Shown here: one piece after another, positions 55,501 to 64,000 of the stretch
Layout: every line of letters starts with the position of its first letter
How positions within the stretch are numbered: the first letter of the stretch is position 1
From: Amphiura filiformis
Taxonomy: Eukaryota; Echinodermata; Ophiuroidea; Amphilepidida; Amphiuridae
Assembly: GCF_039555335.1 (NCBI RefSeq)
Contig: NC_092631.1
Location: 4,803,501 to 4,867,500 of the forward strand
Direction of reading: 5' to 3'
DNA length: 64,000 nt
Notes under the pieces: model-generated
What the model was told of the DNA's origin: nothing
The model's database searches: none
The model's input: the letters and a program-made list of their open reading frames with translations, nothing else
Made by a program: the position numbers and the translations under genes

Positions 55501-57505
55501 TTTCTTTCTTCTTCTTCTCACAATTTGCTACTACTTCCACATCCTTGATCGGATTTCGACCAAACTCGGTCACAAGCAGTATTGGGTAGCTGGCTACAAA
55601 TGTTATGGGTTGTTTAACGTCAGAGGTCATCCAAGGGGTCACAGGGGTCAAAAAAGGTCATTTTAACCGAAAATGCTCCGATTGAGCTGAAATTAAAATG
55701 CAATGATCCTTATGACATTCTAAACATGTTTCAAATATTTTAAAATTTATTTAAGGTCATTAAGGGGTCCATAAAGGGGTCAAAGGTCAAGTTTTTCAAA
55801 ATGCTCCAATTGAGCTGAAATTTAAATGCAATGATCCTTATGACATTTGAAACATTTAAAAAATATTTTAAAATTCATTTAAGGTCATTAAGGGGTCATA
55901 AAGGGGTCAAAGGTCAAGTTTTTCAAAATGCTTCGATTGAGCTGAAATTTAAATCCAATGATCCTTATGACATTCTAAACATTTTAAAAACATTTTAGAA
56001 TTCATTTAAGGTCATTAAGGGGTCAAAGGTCAAGTGTTCCTAAATGCTCCAATTGAACTGAAATTTAAATGCAATGATCCTCATGACATTCTAAACATGT
56101 TAAAATATTTTACAATTCATTTAAGGTCAATCATTAAGGGGCAATAAAGGTGTCAAAGGTCAAGTTTTCAAAATGGCAGCTTAATCTTATGCAGCACAGT
56201 ATTGCTGCTTGATCAGATCGTCACAATCATCAGCCTAACTTACCTCGTGCCCTTGCAAAGGGCACAGTTGCTCTAGTTGCCATTTCTTTCTTTCTTTCTT
56301 CTCACAATTTGCTACTACTTCCACATCGTTGATCGGATTTCGACCAAACTCAGTCACAAGCAGTATTGGGTAGCTGGCTACAAAGGTTATGGGTTGTTTA
56401 ATGCCAGAGGTCATCCAAGGGGTCACAGGGGTCAAAAAAGGTCATTATAACTGAAAATGCTCCAATTGAGCTGAAATTTATATGCATTGATCCTTATGAC
56501 CTTCTAAACATGTTTAAAATATTTTAATATTCATTTAAGGTCATTAAGGGGTCATAAAGGGGTAAAAGGTCAAGTTTTTCAAAATGTTCCAATTGAGCTG
56601 AAATTTAAATGCAATGATCCTTATGACATTTTAAACATTTCAAAAAGATTTTAAATTTCATGCAAGGTCATTAAGGGGTCATAAAGGGGTCAAAGGTCAA
56701 GTTTTCCAAAATGCTCCAATTGAGCGGAAATTTAAATGCAATGACCTTATGACATTCTAAACATGTTAAAAATATTTTAAAATTAATTTAAGGTCATTAA
56801 GGGGCAATGAAAGGTCAAAGGTCAAGTTTTCAAAATGCTTCAATTGCGCTGAAATTTAAATGCAATGATCCTTATGACATTCTTAACATGTTTTAAATAT
56901 TTTAAAAATCATTTAAGGTCATTAAGGGGGTCATACAGAGGTCAAAGGTCAAGTTTTCAAAATGCCAGCTTTCCACGATCAAGGTATATTATTATTAAAA
57001 AGGCAATTAATGAAACAGTCTTATTAAAATTAATACTATCCAGCACAGTATTGCTGCTTGATCAGATCGTCACAGTCATCCGCCTAACTTATCTCGTGCC
57101 CTTGCAAAGGGCACAGTTGCTCTAGTTTTCTTTTCTTTGCTTTACATTACAAAGTTATCTCTTTCCCCTTTCACATGTAGCACATAACTTACCAATAGTT
57201 GTGATGGTCGTAACACAGAAATAAAATGCATTGACCACATCCCATCTATTATGGTATGTCCCCTCCACTACTTCATCTGCGTTGACCCCAGAATGAAATG
57301 CGTCATGAAGTTTATGTACAACTGTAAGCAGCTCATTGACCTCAACATCTTTGTGCTTGCTAAGAAAATCAAATATAGTCTGGTTGATGTCAGTTTTGGT
57401 GACCTTTTCGTAATGACCTTCTAGGACGGAAAAAATACCGGCACCGACGAAGAGATAAACGATGCATGTGAGGAAGAGGATGAGAGCTCGCCAAAGTGGA
57501 TCCAT
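39830..57505 (-). CDS. Two-pore-domain potassium channel with two alternative terminal exons
   Basis: One first exon (57505-57193) ends in the first pore after ACT ATT G. Two far-downstream exons, A (48103-47409) and B (40521-39830), each start with the matching phase (GA TTT GGT) and contain everything else. Exon 1+A gives 335 aa and exon 1+B gives 334 aa. K2P channels are plasma-membrane leak K+ channels that act as dimers. Layout in 1+A: TM1 about 6-28, extracellular cap with the glycosylation sequon NQT at 41-43, pore 1 TIGFG at 103-107, TM2 about 117-138, TM3 about 168-190, pore 2 TIGFG at 212-216, TM4 about 231-253, and a short acidic tail. Subfamily is uncertain (TREK/TALK-like filters). 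I found no second first exon between 40.6 and 47.4 kb. Alternative splicing is inferred; two genes with a lost or unseen first exon remain possible. Confidence 0.88.
41274..41532. mobile_element. MITE with ends TGTGACACGATCAAGGGGAA, copy 2
   Basis: Left TGTGACACGATCAAGGGGAA then TGAGTC; right GACTCATTCCCCTTGATCAT then GTCACA. Lies between terminal exons A and B of the channel gene. Confidence 0.85.
41702..42000. mobile_element. Inverted-repeat element with arms of about 110 bp
   Basis: Left CACTTGTCGGCTGCTACATG; right CATGTAGCAGCTGACAAGTG. Also ACCAGACTCATCTCAAGTGG and its reverse. Contains a (CTA)n run at 41817-41832. Confidence 0.85.
42118..42139 (+). repeat. (GGAA)n microsatellite
   Basis: About five GGAA units. 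Confidence 0.85.
42240..43815. other. Between terminal exons A and B: no gene seen
   Basis: No exon recognised on either strand. A fragment of the GGGCTATTCC MITE family is near 42710-42770 (ACACCCCCTATGGAAGACAT). Otherwise very AT-rich. Confidence 0.5.
43818..44200. mobile_element. MITE with TA duplication, ends CCGTAACCAC
   Basis: TA on both sides (43816-43817, 44201-44202). Left CCGTAACCACCTGGGTATAT; right TTATAACCGAGTGGTTACGG. Interior has repeated TATAAGCCCACC-like segments. 383 bp. Confidence 0.82.
44518..44763 (+). repeat. Recent tandem duplication, 2 x 123 bp
   Basis: GTTGTTCGATCCAGATCCAA recurs at 44518 and 44641 with the whole 123-bp unit between. The two units differ by about one base (AAGCATT versus AATCATT). 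Confidence 0.95.
45110..45359. mobile_element. MITE, arms CACACTCCACATCGCAG
   Basis: Left GATTCACACTCCACATCGCA; right TGCGATGTGGAGTCTGAATC. About 250 bp, between exons A and B. Confidence 0.75.
46733..46929. repeat. Inverted repeat, AT-rich arms of about 29 bp
   Basis: ATACAAATTTTATGGCAAAT at the left and ATTTGCCATAAAATTTGTAT at the right, about 140 bp apart. Lies downstream of exon A. Confidence 0.75.
47409..48103 (-). CDS. K2P channel terminal exon A (TM2-TM4, pore 2)
   Basis: Acceptor CCTATGCAG, 695 bp. It begins with GFGHLSPSSYAGKIFFILYA and includes pore 2 AIFTIGFGDLIPTEH and TM4 TTFYYFIAMVFLVTIGCVL. The tail is ELALGHLALQ and then an acidic stretch ending DGKYRRI and a stop. Its length, layout and tail are shared with exon B, and roughly half the residues agree by eye. 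Confidence 0.92.
48280..48425. mobile_element. Partial MITE, family of 8914-9500
   Basis: Right arm only: ATGCATGTTTGTGGGCC, TTTACTTTCATTGCCA, GGACTAACTAAAGGATTA, TTAAGCTATATTGC. Lies in the channel intron 180 bp upstream of exon A. Confidence 0.65.
48450..48870. mobile_element. MITE with G-rich internal repeats
   Basis: Left GGGGTGGTGCAATAATTATG; right ACATAATTATTGCACAGCCCC. The interior has about six copies of a 30-bp unit around AAAGGGGGGCAAGCGATTTT. In the channel intron. Confidence 0.8.
48990..50190. other. Channel intron, no feature recognised
   Basis: AT-rich unique-looking sequence. Open frames are short and lack recognisable domains or paired splice sites. Confidence 0.45.
50194..50458. 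mobile_element. MITE with ends ATGTGATGCGATCAAG, copy 2
   Basis: Left ATGTGATGCGATCAAGCTAA; right TTTTGCTTGATTGCATCACAT as the inverted end. Same family as 37101-37305. Confidence 0.8.
51190..57128 (+). repeat. Higher-order satellite array with dense AGGTCA half-sites
   Basis: About 6 kb. The basic monomer of about 126 bp contains GAGCTGAAATTTAAATGCAA, then ATCCTTATGACATTC, TTTAAGGTCATTAAGGGGTC and GGGGTCAAAGGTCAAG. Four to six monomers plus a junction module form larger units of about 675-880 bp, with about seven units present. The junction module holds the hairpin AAGTTAGGC/GCCTAACTT, a TTTCTTTC tract and CTCACAATTTGCTACTACTT (near 51388, 52242, 53085, 53963, 54636, 55518, 56300). The block 51300-52080 is repeated almost exactly at 54580-55340, pointing to recent unequal exchange. 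The array fills most of the channel intron and ends about 65 bp from exon 1. Confidence 0.93.
57193..57505 (-). CDS. K2P channel exon 1 (TM1, cap, pore helix 1)
   Basis: Encodes 104 residues starting MDPLWRALILFLTCIVYLFV, with context AAACCATGG at the ATG. It ends at VNAFYFCVTTITTI plus G, with donor ATTG|GTAAGT. The splice site cuts the first selectivity filter between I and G. Residues 30-90 would form the extracellular cap helices. The satellite array begins only about 65 bp downstream of this donor. Confidence 0.92.
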
Positions 57506-57509
57506 GGTT

Positions 57510-58790
57510 TGGAAGTTAAAAGATTGAAGGCACTTAATGTGAATAATTTGGTATGATATATTAATCCAAGTTATGCTATCATATGAAGATAGCAGGTTAA
57601 ATATGTAGATGTAGTTCTAACCAGTCTATCAGCTATGAAGGTTTAGACTAGTTAGTCTCAGTTAAAATCCAAAGTTCAAGGACTAGCTAGTATTTCCATT
57701 TACCATCATATGTAGTGTGTATAAATAAGATGCCGGAGTCAAACTTGAACTTGATACACTTGCCAATTCTACAGTCTATGCACAGATGACTAGATCTCCA
57801 AGAAATTTATACATGTAAATAAACACTTGAACAATTCAATGTTTGTACTGACCACAATACATGCACATTTTATGCGTACAGTCTAGTAGTAGTAGTAGTA
57901 CAAGTTATCAGTAATAAAATACGACAGAAGTTCCATGTGAAGTTGCAGCTGCTATATGTAGCTGGTCATCAGATATGCATACAATCAGTAAATTATTACT
58001 AAACCAAGCTGATCCACAGAATAACTTATTTGAGCATAATCACACAGTCGCAGTAATGGCCGCACACCACCTTTTACACAGTGCATAGAGAGAGAGCAAC
58101 CAACGCCATGAGATGACATACAGCTACATACCATGCATCAACAAACACTGGGTCAATAATACACAGCATTCATACCTGGAATATGGTTGCCAGAAAACCA
58201 CACCCACACTCAACAGGTGTTTTACAAATCCACCCAAGCACGTGCATTGGCCTCTACAATAGATACTGGGTATGCAGCGTTAAAACACCTATGTGGGTGT
58301 AAAAAGTGAAAGTGTGGAAACAATGTCTCACTGTTGGGGTTGAAAATAATCATTATTTGCTTTTTCAAGGGAAGCAAGTGTCCAATATAATATTATGGAA
58401 TGTCATTTGTGCCATAATTTATATTACATGCAGGCTATCAAAATAATTCACCTTCACTGACTATTCTGGAAAACAATGTTTCCGGGCAATGTTTACACAG
58501 AATGTATTTAATAAATTCTTGAATGTGCTTATTTGTAGTGCATTTACACTTTTAAATATGAAAATGAAGACATTTTTCCGGGCATTTTTCAAATAAAATG
58601 ATTTAAAACAAGAACTCTCTTTAAAAAAAAAAAAGACAACACCATGGATGAAGATCATGTTTTATAATAATTTTGCATTGATAAAACTGGAATAATGGTA
58701 ATATGTTTTGTGTATGGAATTATTAAGCGTGTGGGAAATAACAAGTATTTCTAATTTCTTGGCAAATACCACGAAGGACACACTGGGAAA
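57510..58790. other. Upstream of the channel gene
   Basis: Expected to hold the channel's 5' UTR and promoter, but no TATA box or CpG block stands out. A short (AGT)n run is near 57885. No other gene recognised. Confidence 0.4.
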
Positions 58791-58797
58791 TACCAAG

Positions 58798-59232
58798 CAG
58801 AGGCTCCGGAAGATTTTGAATATTGGGGGGGCCCAAAATTTGTGGCCTTCTCCGAGGCGCCAAACGCTGAAGGGGTGGGTGCGGGGGGTATCCTCCCGGC
58901 GCCAAGCGCTGGAAGCTTTTGACATGCATACATTTTTACATGAATTGTACCTTACATTTTGTATTCATACCCTAAAATAATGAATTTTACCTTAAATTTA
59001 TGAATCTGACCCTAAAATTATGAATTTTACCTGAAAATTTATGAATTTGACCCTAAAATTATGAATTTTACCCGCAAATTTATGAATTTTACCCTAAAAT
59101 TACGAATTTTTCCCTAAAATTATGAATTTTACCTCAGATTATTGGGGGGGGGGGGCTCTAGGGTACTTGGGCCCCCCACCAAAATTATTGAGGGGGCCGG
59201 GCCCCCAGGCCCCGGCGGTTCCGGAGCCACTG
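58798..59232. mobile_element. hAT-type MITE with internal 20-bp tandem repeats
   Basis: Left CAGAGGCTCCGGAA; right TTCCGGAGCCACTG, followed by CCAAG as on the left flank (partial target duplication). Inside, 58975-59140 holds about eight copies of a unit around ATGAATTTTACCCTAAAATT. G-rich runs lie at both inner edges. Confidence 0.75.
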
Positions 59233-59672
59233 CCAAGAAATACTAAACAAATTAAAGTGGAGCCATCACTCATGACTTGGTGGCCAAAATGGGTACAAAA
59301 AGTTAAAGCCATTATGTATGATCTTATAATATCAAATTGGGTAATTTTTTTCAAACCTGATTTTTTTGCATACTTGTAATGTTTACACATGTCCCAACTT
59401 GCACCTAAATGGAATCAGCCAAATTTGTTGTCTTTGTAGGTCAACAGAGCAAAGTTCGACATATTATCATAATTTAAAATTATGATAATATGTCCTCCCA
59501 TAGAACTGCATGTTAAATGGCCAAAATAACCAGTGGGGCAAGTTCTTTCACTTTACCTTGTTATTTCAACTTAAAATGAAAAGGTTGAGGCCCCAAGAGA
59601 GGGGAGGAGCCTGAGGGGGAGCCAATCTCCTATTTGTATGATTTGTATGTTGCATTTTTATTTGTAATGATG

Positions 59673-59800
59673 TTAAAGGAGGATTTTGTGATCCTATTCT
59701 TTGGTTCATCTCAAGTTCGGTAGTGACATCAATACCGACAAACCGCTCTTGTATGTATGCATGTACACACTGCGCAAACTTAACTCATGTGTTTCAATAC
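59673..59800. mobile_element. Fragments of two MITE families
   Basis: TTAAAGGAGGATTTTGTGAT at 59673 is the end of the 62437-62781 family. TTGGTTCATCTCAAGTTCGG at 59700 is one end of the 33250-33433 family. Neither is complete here. Confidence 0.6.
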
Positions 59801-59809
59801 TAGCACCAG

Positions 59810-59960
59810 CAGTGGCATAGCGTGGGTCATCATATGGGGGGGCACTGACCATGATTGGGGGGCACAAGCCATTTTCCGGCAATTTTCCTATGTGATTTTC
59901 TAAAATTTCAGATCGATTGGTGGGCACATGCCCCAGTGCCCCTATGATGCTACGCCACTG
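59810..59960. mobile_element. hAT-type MITE, 151 bp
   Basis: CAGTGGCATAGCGTGGGTCA at the left; GATGCTACGCCACTG at the right. Flanks AGCACCAG and GCCACCAG agree at 6 of 8 positions. Confidence 0.8.
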
Positions 59961-60166
59961 GCCACCAGCGAAATACGAACCTACTAAATTTTTTTGGTCT
60001 GTTTAGAAAAAAATGTGTATCTTCAATACAAAAGGTCGAAATTTTCAAATGACCATCGGATTTTCCTCCCAGCTACATACACTTTAAATACATATCATTA
60101 GATTTAAATAAATCCAAGTAAGGTAAATCATCCACAGTAAAGTGCTCAACCAAGAAGGGAGCTGGA

Positions 60167-60289
60167 ATACATTTAAAATAGACTTGGTGATTTAGTAAAG
60201 CATTATTTACAATATTGTTTCGGCTGGCCTGCATGAAACAATATTGTAAATAATGCTTTAATAAATCACCAAGTCTATTTTAAATGTAT
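60167..60289. repeat. Near-perfect 55-bp hairpin
   Basis: Two 55-bp arms with a single mismatch around a 13-nt loop (60222-60234). Arm ends ATACATTTAAAATAGACTTG and its reverse. The sequence right after the second arm (ATCATTAGATTTA) also occurs at about 60085-60105, which suggests a template-switch or fold-back duplication. Confidence 0.88.
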
Positions 60290-60630
60290 CATTAGATTTA
60301 TAAATTTTACTTTGAGGAATTTTAAATATGAAAAATAAAAAATATTTTAATTTTTAATAATTTGCCACAAAAAAAGGCAAAATTATTTGATATCATAAGG
60401 ACATTCCTCATTTTCAGAATACAATTTGATGTCTGTTGTGCTCTCATGTCCAACAAAAAAAAACTGTGCAAACGTTGCTATCCGATCCCTCATCAAGGGT
60501 AATAGTAAACTTTTTTTGTCCATTTTGTCCATAGAGTTATGGCAACTTAGAGCAGGTTTCTACACATCAGTGTATGTGGACAATCGTCACATGGTTGGCA
60601 GCTGTGTTCATTCAAATGAAATTTATACTA

Positions 60631-61722
60631 TAGACGAATCCAAGGAGCCAAGTCATGGTCAGGATTTGGTCGGCCATCTTTGGTTTCCCGCTAGCACCAA
60701 CCTGGTGTTTTGAACGCCCGATTGTGCAAATAAAAGTCGCCTAACACCTAGAGAAGATGCAAAGACGAGGAGGGTTAATAGAATAATATATACAATAGAG
60801 GTAATCCTATCGCATCTATTCATACATACCCCGGGCATACATAGTCCTTTTGTTCATCCATTTGTACATCTTTCAACAACTCCTCCTATACCTTTGTACA
60901 GGAGCCAACCGTTGTTAATCCGTGATGAATCCACACTTTTAATGTAGCGTATGCGCTTAACGCTGAAGCGAGACTACGCTACGCGAGAAGCTGCGAGAGC
61001 GCCAAAAATTCGTCATGCCTGGAACCTTTGTGCGTATGCAAGCTTACAAGTTGAATTCAGTATTTTTCAGGTAGCGGCTAAACTTTGCCGTTTTATTCTG
61101 TAGTTTTATTGCTGATATTAACAGAGAAATCATCGAAGTTTTTGTAAGACTTAGTGATAATGATTAACTGACATTTTCTCGTAAAATAATCGTGAATTAT
61201 ACGATCTTTAGCTTCTTTTCGTTGTTGAAAGGATTCAATCATTTCACCGTTGTTATCGCCGTTTATCAACTCGCGTTCGGCGCGTCTGCGCAGTTTACTT
61301 CGCCGGTCAGCTAAAGCTGCCCTCAAGTAAACCACGCAGACGACGCGTGCCGCATCGTTGTTAAACGGTGATGAACAACGGTGAAACATGATTGAATCCC
61401 TAAATGAATAGATGCAACGGGATTACCTGTGGAATTATCTCTATTGTATTATTATATTAACCCTCCTCGACCTTCTCTAGGTGTAAGGCGGCTTTTATTT
61501 GCACAACTGTTGGAACTGTATTGTGTTGTAAACTCATTCTTTTGTCTACCTGTGTTTTCGCGGAAGGTGTAAAACGGGTGATGGAATGCAGTTTAAAATT
61601 TCCGCCAAGGCCGAATCAGTTCACATTTTGGATGCATTGTATAGCCCAGGCATTGTAGCCGACGGGGACCCAACTAAAGGCTGCTAGTCAGGTGTAGGAA
61701 TGCGTGTATTTGGATTCGTCTA
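60631..61722. mobile_element. Inverted-repeat element with TA duplication, 1.09 kb
   Basis: TA flanks (60629-60630, 61723-61724). Ends TAGACGAATCCAA and TTGGATTCGTCTA. A second, longer inverted block (GCAAATAAAAGTCGCC; GGTAATCC; GCATCTATTCAT and reverses) lies at 60726-60826 and 61393-61505. The core is CpG-richer than its surroundings and carries a 98-codon open frame on the minus strand (61093-61389) starting MFHRCSSPFNNDAARVVCVV. I do not recognise that frame and do not call it a gene. Confidence 0.7.
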
Positions 61723-61783
61723 TAGTAGCCTTACGCTTGCAGCAAGTTGTCTTGTGAGTGTAGATTGTATATGTAGACTAATT

Positions 61784-61967
61784 GGGCTATTCCAGTTGAA
61801 ATCCATACACCCCCTGTGGAAGACCTGATCTTAATCATCCACACAGGGAGTGTGAATTTCAAATAAGGTTAATGGGGTAAGACCGTTTGAAATATACACC
61901 CCCTCCCCCTAAGTGGGAGATTAAATGTCTTCTACAGGGGGTGTATGGATTTCAGCTGGAATAGCTC
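61784..61967. mobile_element. MITE family GGGCTATTCC, copy 3 (184 bp)
   Basis: GGGCTATTCCAGTTGAAATC at the left and TTTCAGCTGGAATAGCTC at the right, flanked by ATT on both sides. Shorter than copies 1 and 2. Confidence 0.85.
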
Positions 61968-62436
61968 ATTGTACCAGGAAATGAATACAAGTTGCCAATA
62001 AGAGTCACATCAAAGTGGACCATTATGACATTGGACATGGCTGTATGTCCAGTATAAAGTCAAACCTACATCAAAATGGGGCAAAGGTTATGTTGTCAAC
62101 TAAAGCCCTAATGTACAATTTCCTTCAAATTTTTAATTTATTATTCTATACTCAAAATGCTGAAATAATACTAGAAATAATTTTTGGGAAGAGTTTCTGA
62201 ATTTTGAGCTGCAATAACAAGGTAAAGATAAAGAAACCCTACTGGTTACTTTGGCCGTTTAACATGTAGTTCTATAGGAGAACATGAAGTCATAATTTCA
62301 TGAAATTATAACTTTGCTCTGTTGCCCTACAAAGGCAACAAATTGCCGAATGAGGTAAATCAAATTCATTTGAAAGAAGTATGATGTTTATAACTATTTA
62401 TTAATGGACTTGAATCCAGTTGAGAGCAAATTACAC

Positions 62437-62781
62437 TTAAAGGGGCATTTCGTGATCCACAGCCTCATCCCCCCACATTAAAAAAAAAAAGTTGAGATTT
62501 TTACACCACTGGATACCTCTGGCTACATAATGTTTATGTACCAAATATTTCTTGCAGATTAATTCGCTTAGCAAAAATATCACAAATTTGAATTTCGTTC
62601 TGGTGCACCAGAACGAAATTACAACACATTGTCTATGGAGCAGTGTAATACACATAATCATGCGTAACTCGCAAACGCAAAATCAGAATCAACTGAAATT
62701 TCGGAAATAAGCTTTTTTCGTGGATATCTACTGAAAAATGTCATAAAAAGAGGATGCTAGGATCACAAAATCCTCCTTTAA
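62437..62781. mobile_element. TTAA-flanked MITE, 345 bp
   Basis: TTAAAGGGGCATTTCGTGATCC-type left end and GGATCACAAAATCCTCCT then TTAA at the right. The inner palindrome TTTCGTTCTGGTGCACCAGA is at about 62600. Same end family as 59673. Confidence 0.8.
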
Positions 62782-62869
62782 TGGACAGATAGCTATAGGC
62801 CTATATTATTTTCTTATTTTCACTATTGCATTAACTATTATTATTTCCATCCAGTCAAAATGGTGCTAT

Positions 62870-62935
62870 TCCTGTTTTAATCCATACACCCCCTATGGAA
62901 GACATGACCTAATCTTCCACACAGGGAGTGATGAT
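62870..62935. mobile_element. Partial copy of the GGGCTATTCC MITE family
   Basis: GCTATTCCTGTTTTAATCCA, ACACCCCCTATGGAAGAC and CTTCCACACAGGGAGTG match one half of the family. No second end found. Confidence 0.65.
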
Positions 62936-62939
62936 GATA

Positions 62940-64000
62940 TATTTAAAAAGTAGTACGTCTTTCACAAAAGATGTAAGCAAGCTCTAAAAGCATTTACACT
63001 GTAGCCTAACAATAGCAAAATTGATATTTAATTTTGTAGGCAAAAATGAATCTTCTTATACTCTCTTAATAATATGACCTTCATAAAATTTGAAAAGAGG
63101 TTTTTTCATTGTGCAATTTCATCCTTTTAAAGAACTCTTGGCTCAGTTAAGCTTCATTTTCTCTCTCAGGCTAGCTTCAGACTCCGTATTGTACGTATAA
63201 TATTGTATGTACAATACTTTTCGTGACGTCAAAAAGTATTACACGTGCAATAAATATACGTGCCACGACGAGTTGAATCAGATTAAATAACGCGCTTTAA
63301 CCCTTACGGTTCATTGTTTGCTATAAATCCAAGCGAGGTCACCAGAAAATCTATGCAAGAGAAATTTCTACTGCTGATGATGAAAAATCCTAGAGTGCGT
63401 TTGGAGGTTTTTTTCTGCACTTTACCAGTAGCCCTAATAAATTCATAAAACAATAAAAATCAAATAAAGATTTAGGGCAAATGTTTTTACTCACTGCTCA
63501 TCTGATCCACTTTCCCAGGAAACTAAATACCGATACTCCTTAGTTTTTCCCTGACTTTCCAGACATAATTATGAGTAAACATCAAATTTAATGTTTACAA
63601 AACAATCAAATATATATACATTCTTTTGCATTTTGTACATAAATATTGATATCAATAATGTAGGCCTACAAACATTAAAAAAGGGGCCTAAGAGTATGTC
63701 TATTTTTAATCATATACTAATTCCGCCATGCCCAAACATATCTTATTATGAAATCGTGTAATGGAACCCAAATTCCAATCAAAAATAAAAACAAATTTGT
63801 TATCAAATACACTAGGCCTATACATTGTATTATAGGAATTTAATAGATGGTTCATTTTAATAAATAAATAGATTAACACGGGTAATGGACAAGAAATATT
63901 TGGCAATACCGGATTTACCAGAGAGCCAGTGGATAAAGAAATTAATTAAAATTAAAACAAATTAAATGAGAAAATGAAAGCAAGGCCATTTTGGTGGCTG
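62940..64000. other. Unassigned right end of the window
   Basis: No gene, RNA or complete repeat recognised. Local palindromes near 63190-63260 (TACGTATAATATTGTATGTA) are too short to classify. Confidence 0.4.

Noticed and set aside
51190-57128. CRISPR-like or gene-array reading of the regular repeats
   Set aside because: The repeats are head-to-tail satellite monomers without unique spacers, in an animal intron.
59459-59492. Palindrome CATATTATCATAATTTAAAA region as a regulatory site
   Set aside because: It is an AT-rich palindrome within a dispersed repeat also present, inverted and diverged, near 62210-62345; more likely part of a mobile element.
1-64000. tRNA, rRNA, LTR retroelement or Polinton
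   Set aside because: I looked for T-arm motifs, rRNA-like blocks, long direct terminal repeats and gag/pol/integrase-like frames by eye and recognised none. A covariance or profile search would be needed to exclude weak cases.

Overview
The window is animal nuclear DNA: AT-rich, with spliced genes whose exons have canonical AG/GT borders, very long introns, and dozens of small inverted-repeat transposons. The motif aggcctat, the dense MITE load and the gene neighbourhood suggest an invertebrate deuterostome (an echinoderm or hemichordate would fit). I cannot name the species from sequence alone.

Three protein-coding genes can be read. (1) 806-14487, minus strand: EAF, the ELL-associated elongation factor, in eight coding exons that join in phase. 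Skipping exon 5 gives 261 aa, the normal family length. Including it adds a 105-residue segment that I do not recognise from this family. (2) 28055-32801, plus strand: METTL6, a tRNA m3C methyltransferase, in five coding exons (277 aa). EAF and METTL6 lie head to head, as EAF1 and METTL6 do in human, so the 14.5-28 kb interval should contain both promoters. A GC-rich block at 25.7-25.95 kb, with an exon-like segment pointing toward EAF, is the best candidate. (3) 39830-57505, minus strand: a two-pore-domain potassium channel. One first exon at 57.5 kb is followed by two alternative terminal exons (47.4-48.1 kb and 39.8-40.5 kb). Each would complete a whole channel in phase.

The rest is mostly repeats. 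0.9-14 kb holds EAF introns with several MITEs and a higher-order tandem repeat at 13.37-13.9 kb. 15.0-15.6 kb is a Penelope-like element fragment between inverted terminal repeats, each with a candidate hammerhead ribozyme core. 16.9-18.4 kb is an inverted copy of the 25.4-25.65 kb exon-like segment, interrupted by a LINE tail and a hAT MITE. 20.69-24.56 kb is a nested non-autonomous hAT element with an exact 8-bp target duplication. 36.08-37.04 kb is a deleted mariner-type element with the start of a transposase. 51.2-57.1 kb, in the channel's only intron, is a higher-order satellite array with at least twenty DR1 nuclear-receptor-type direct repeats. 57.5-64 kb is upstream of the channel and holds only MITEs and unassigned sequence. 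No LTR retroelement, rRNA, tRNA or CRISPR array was recognised.
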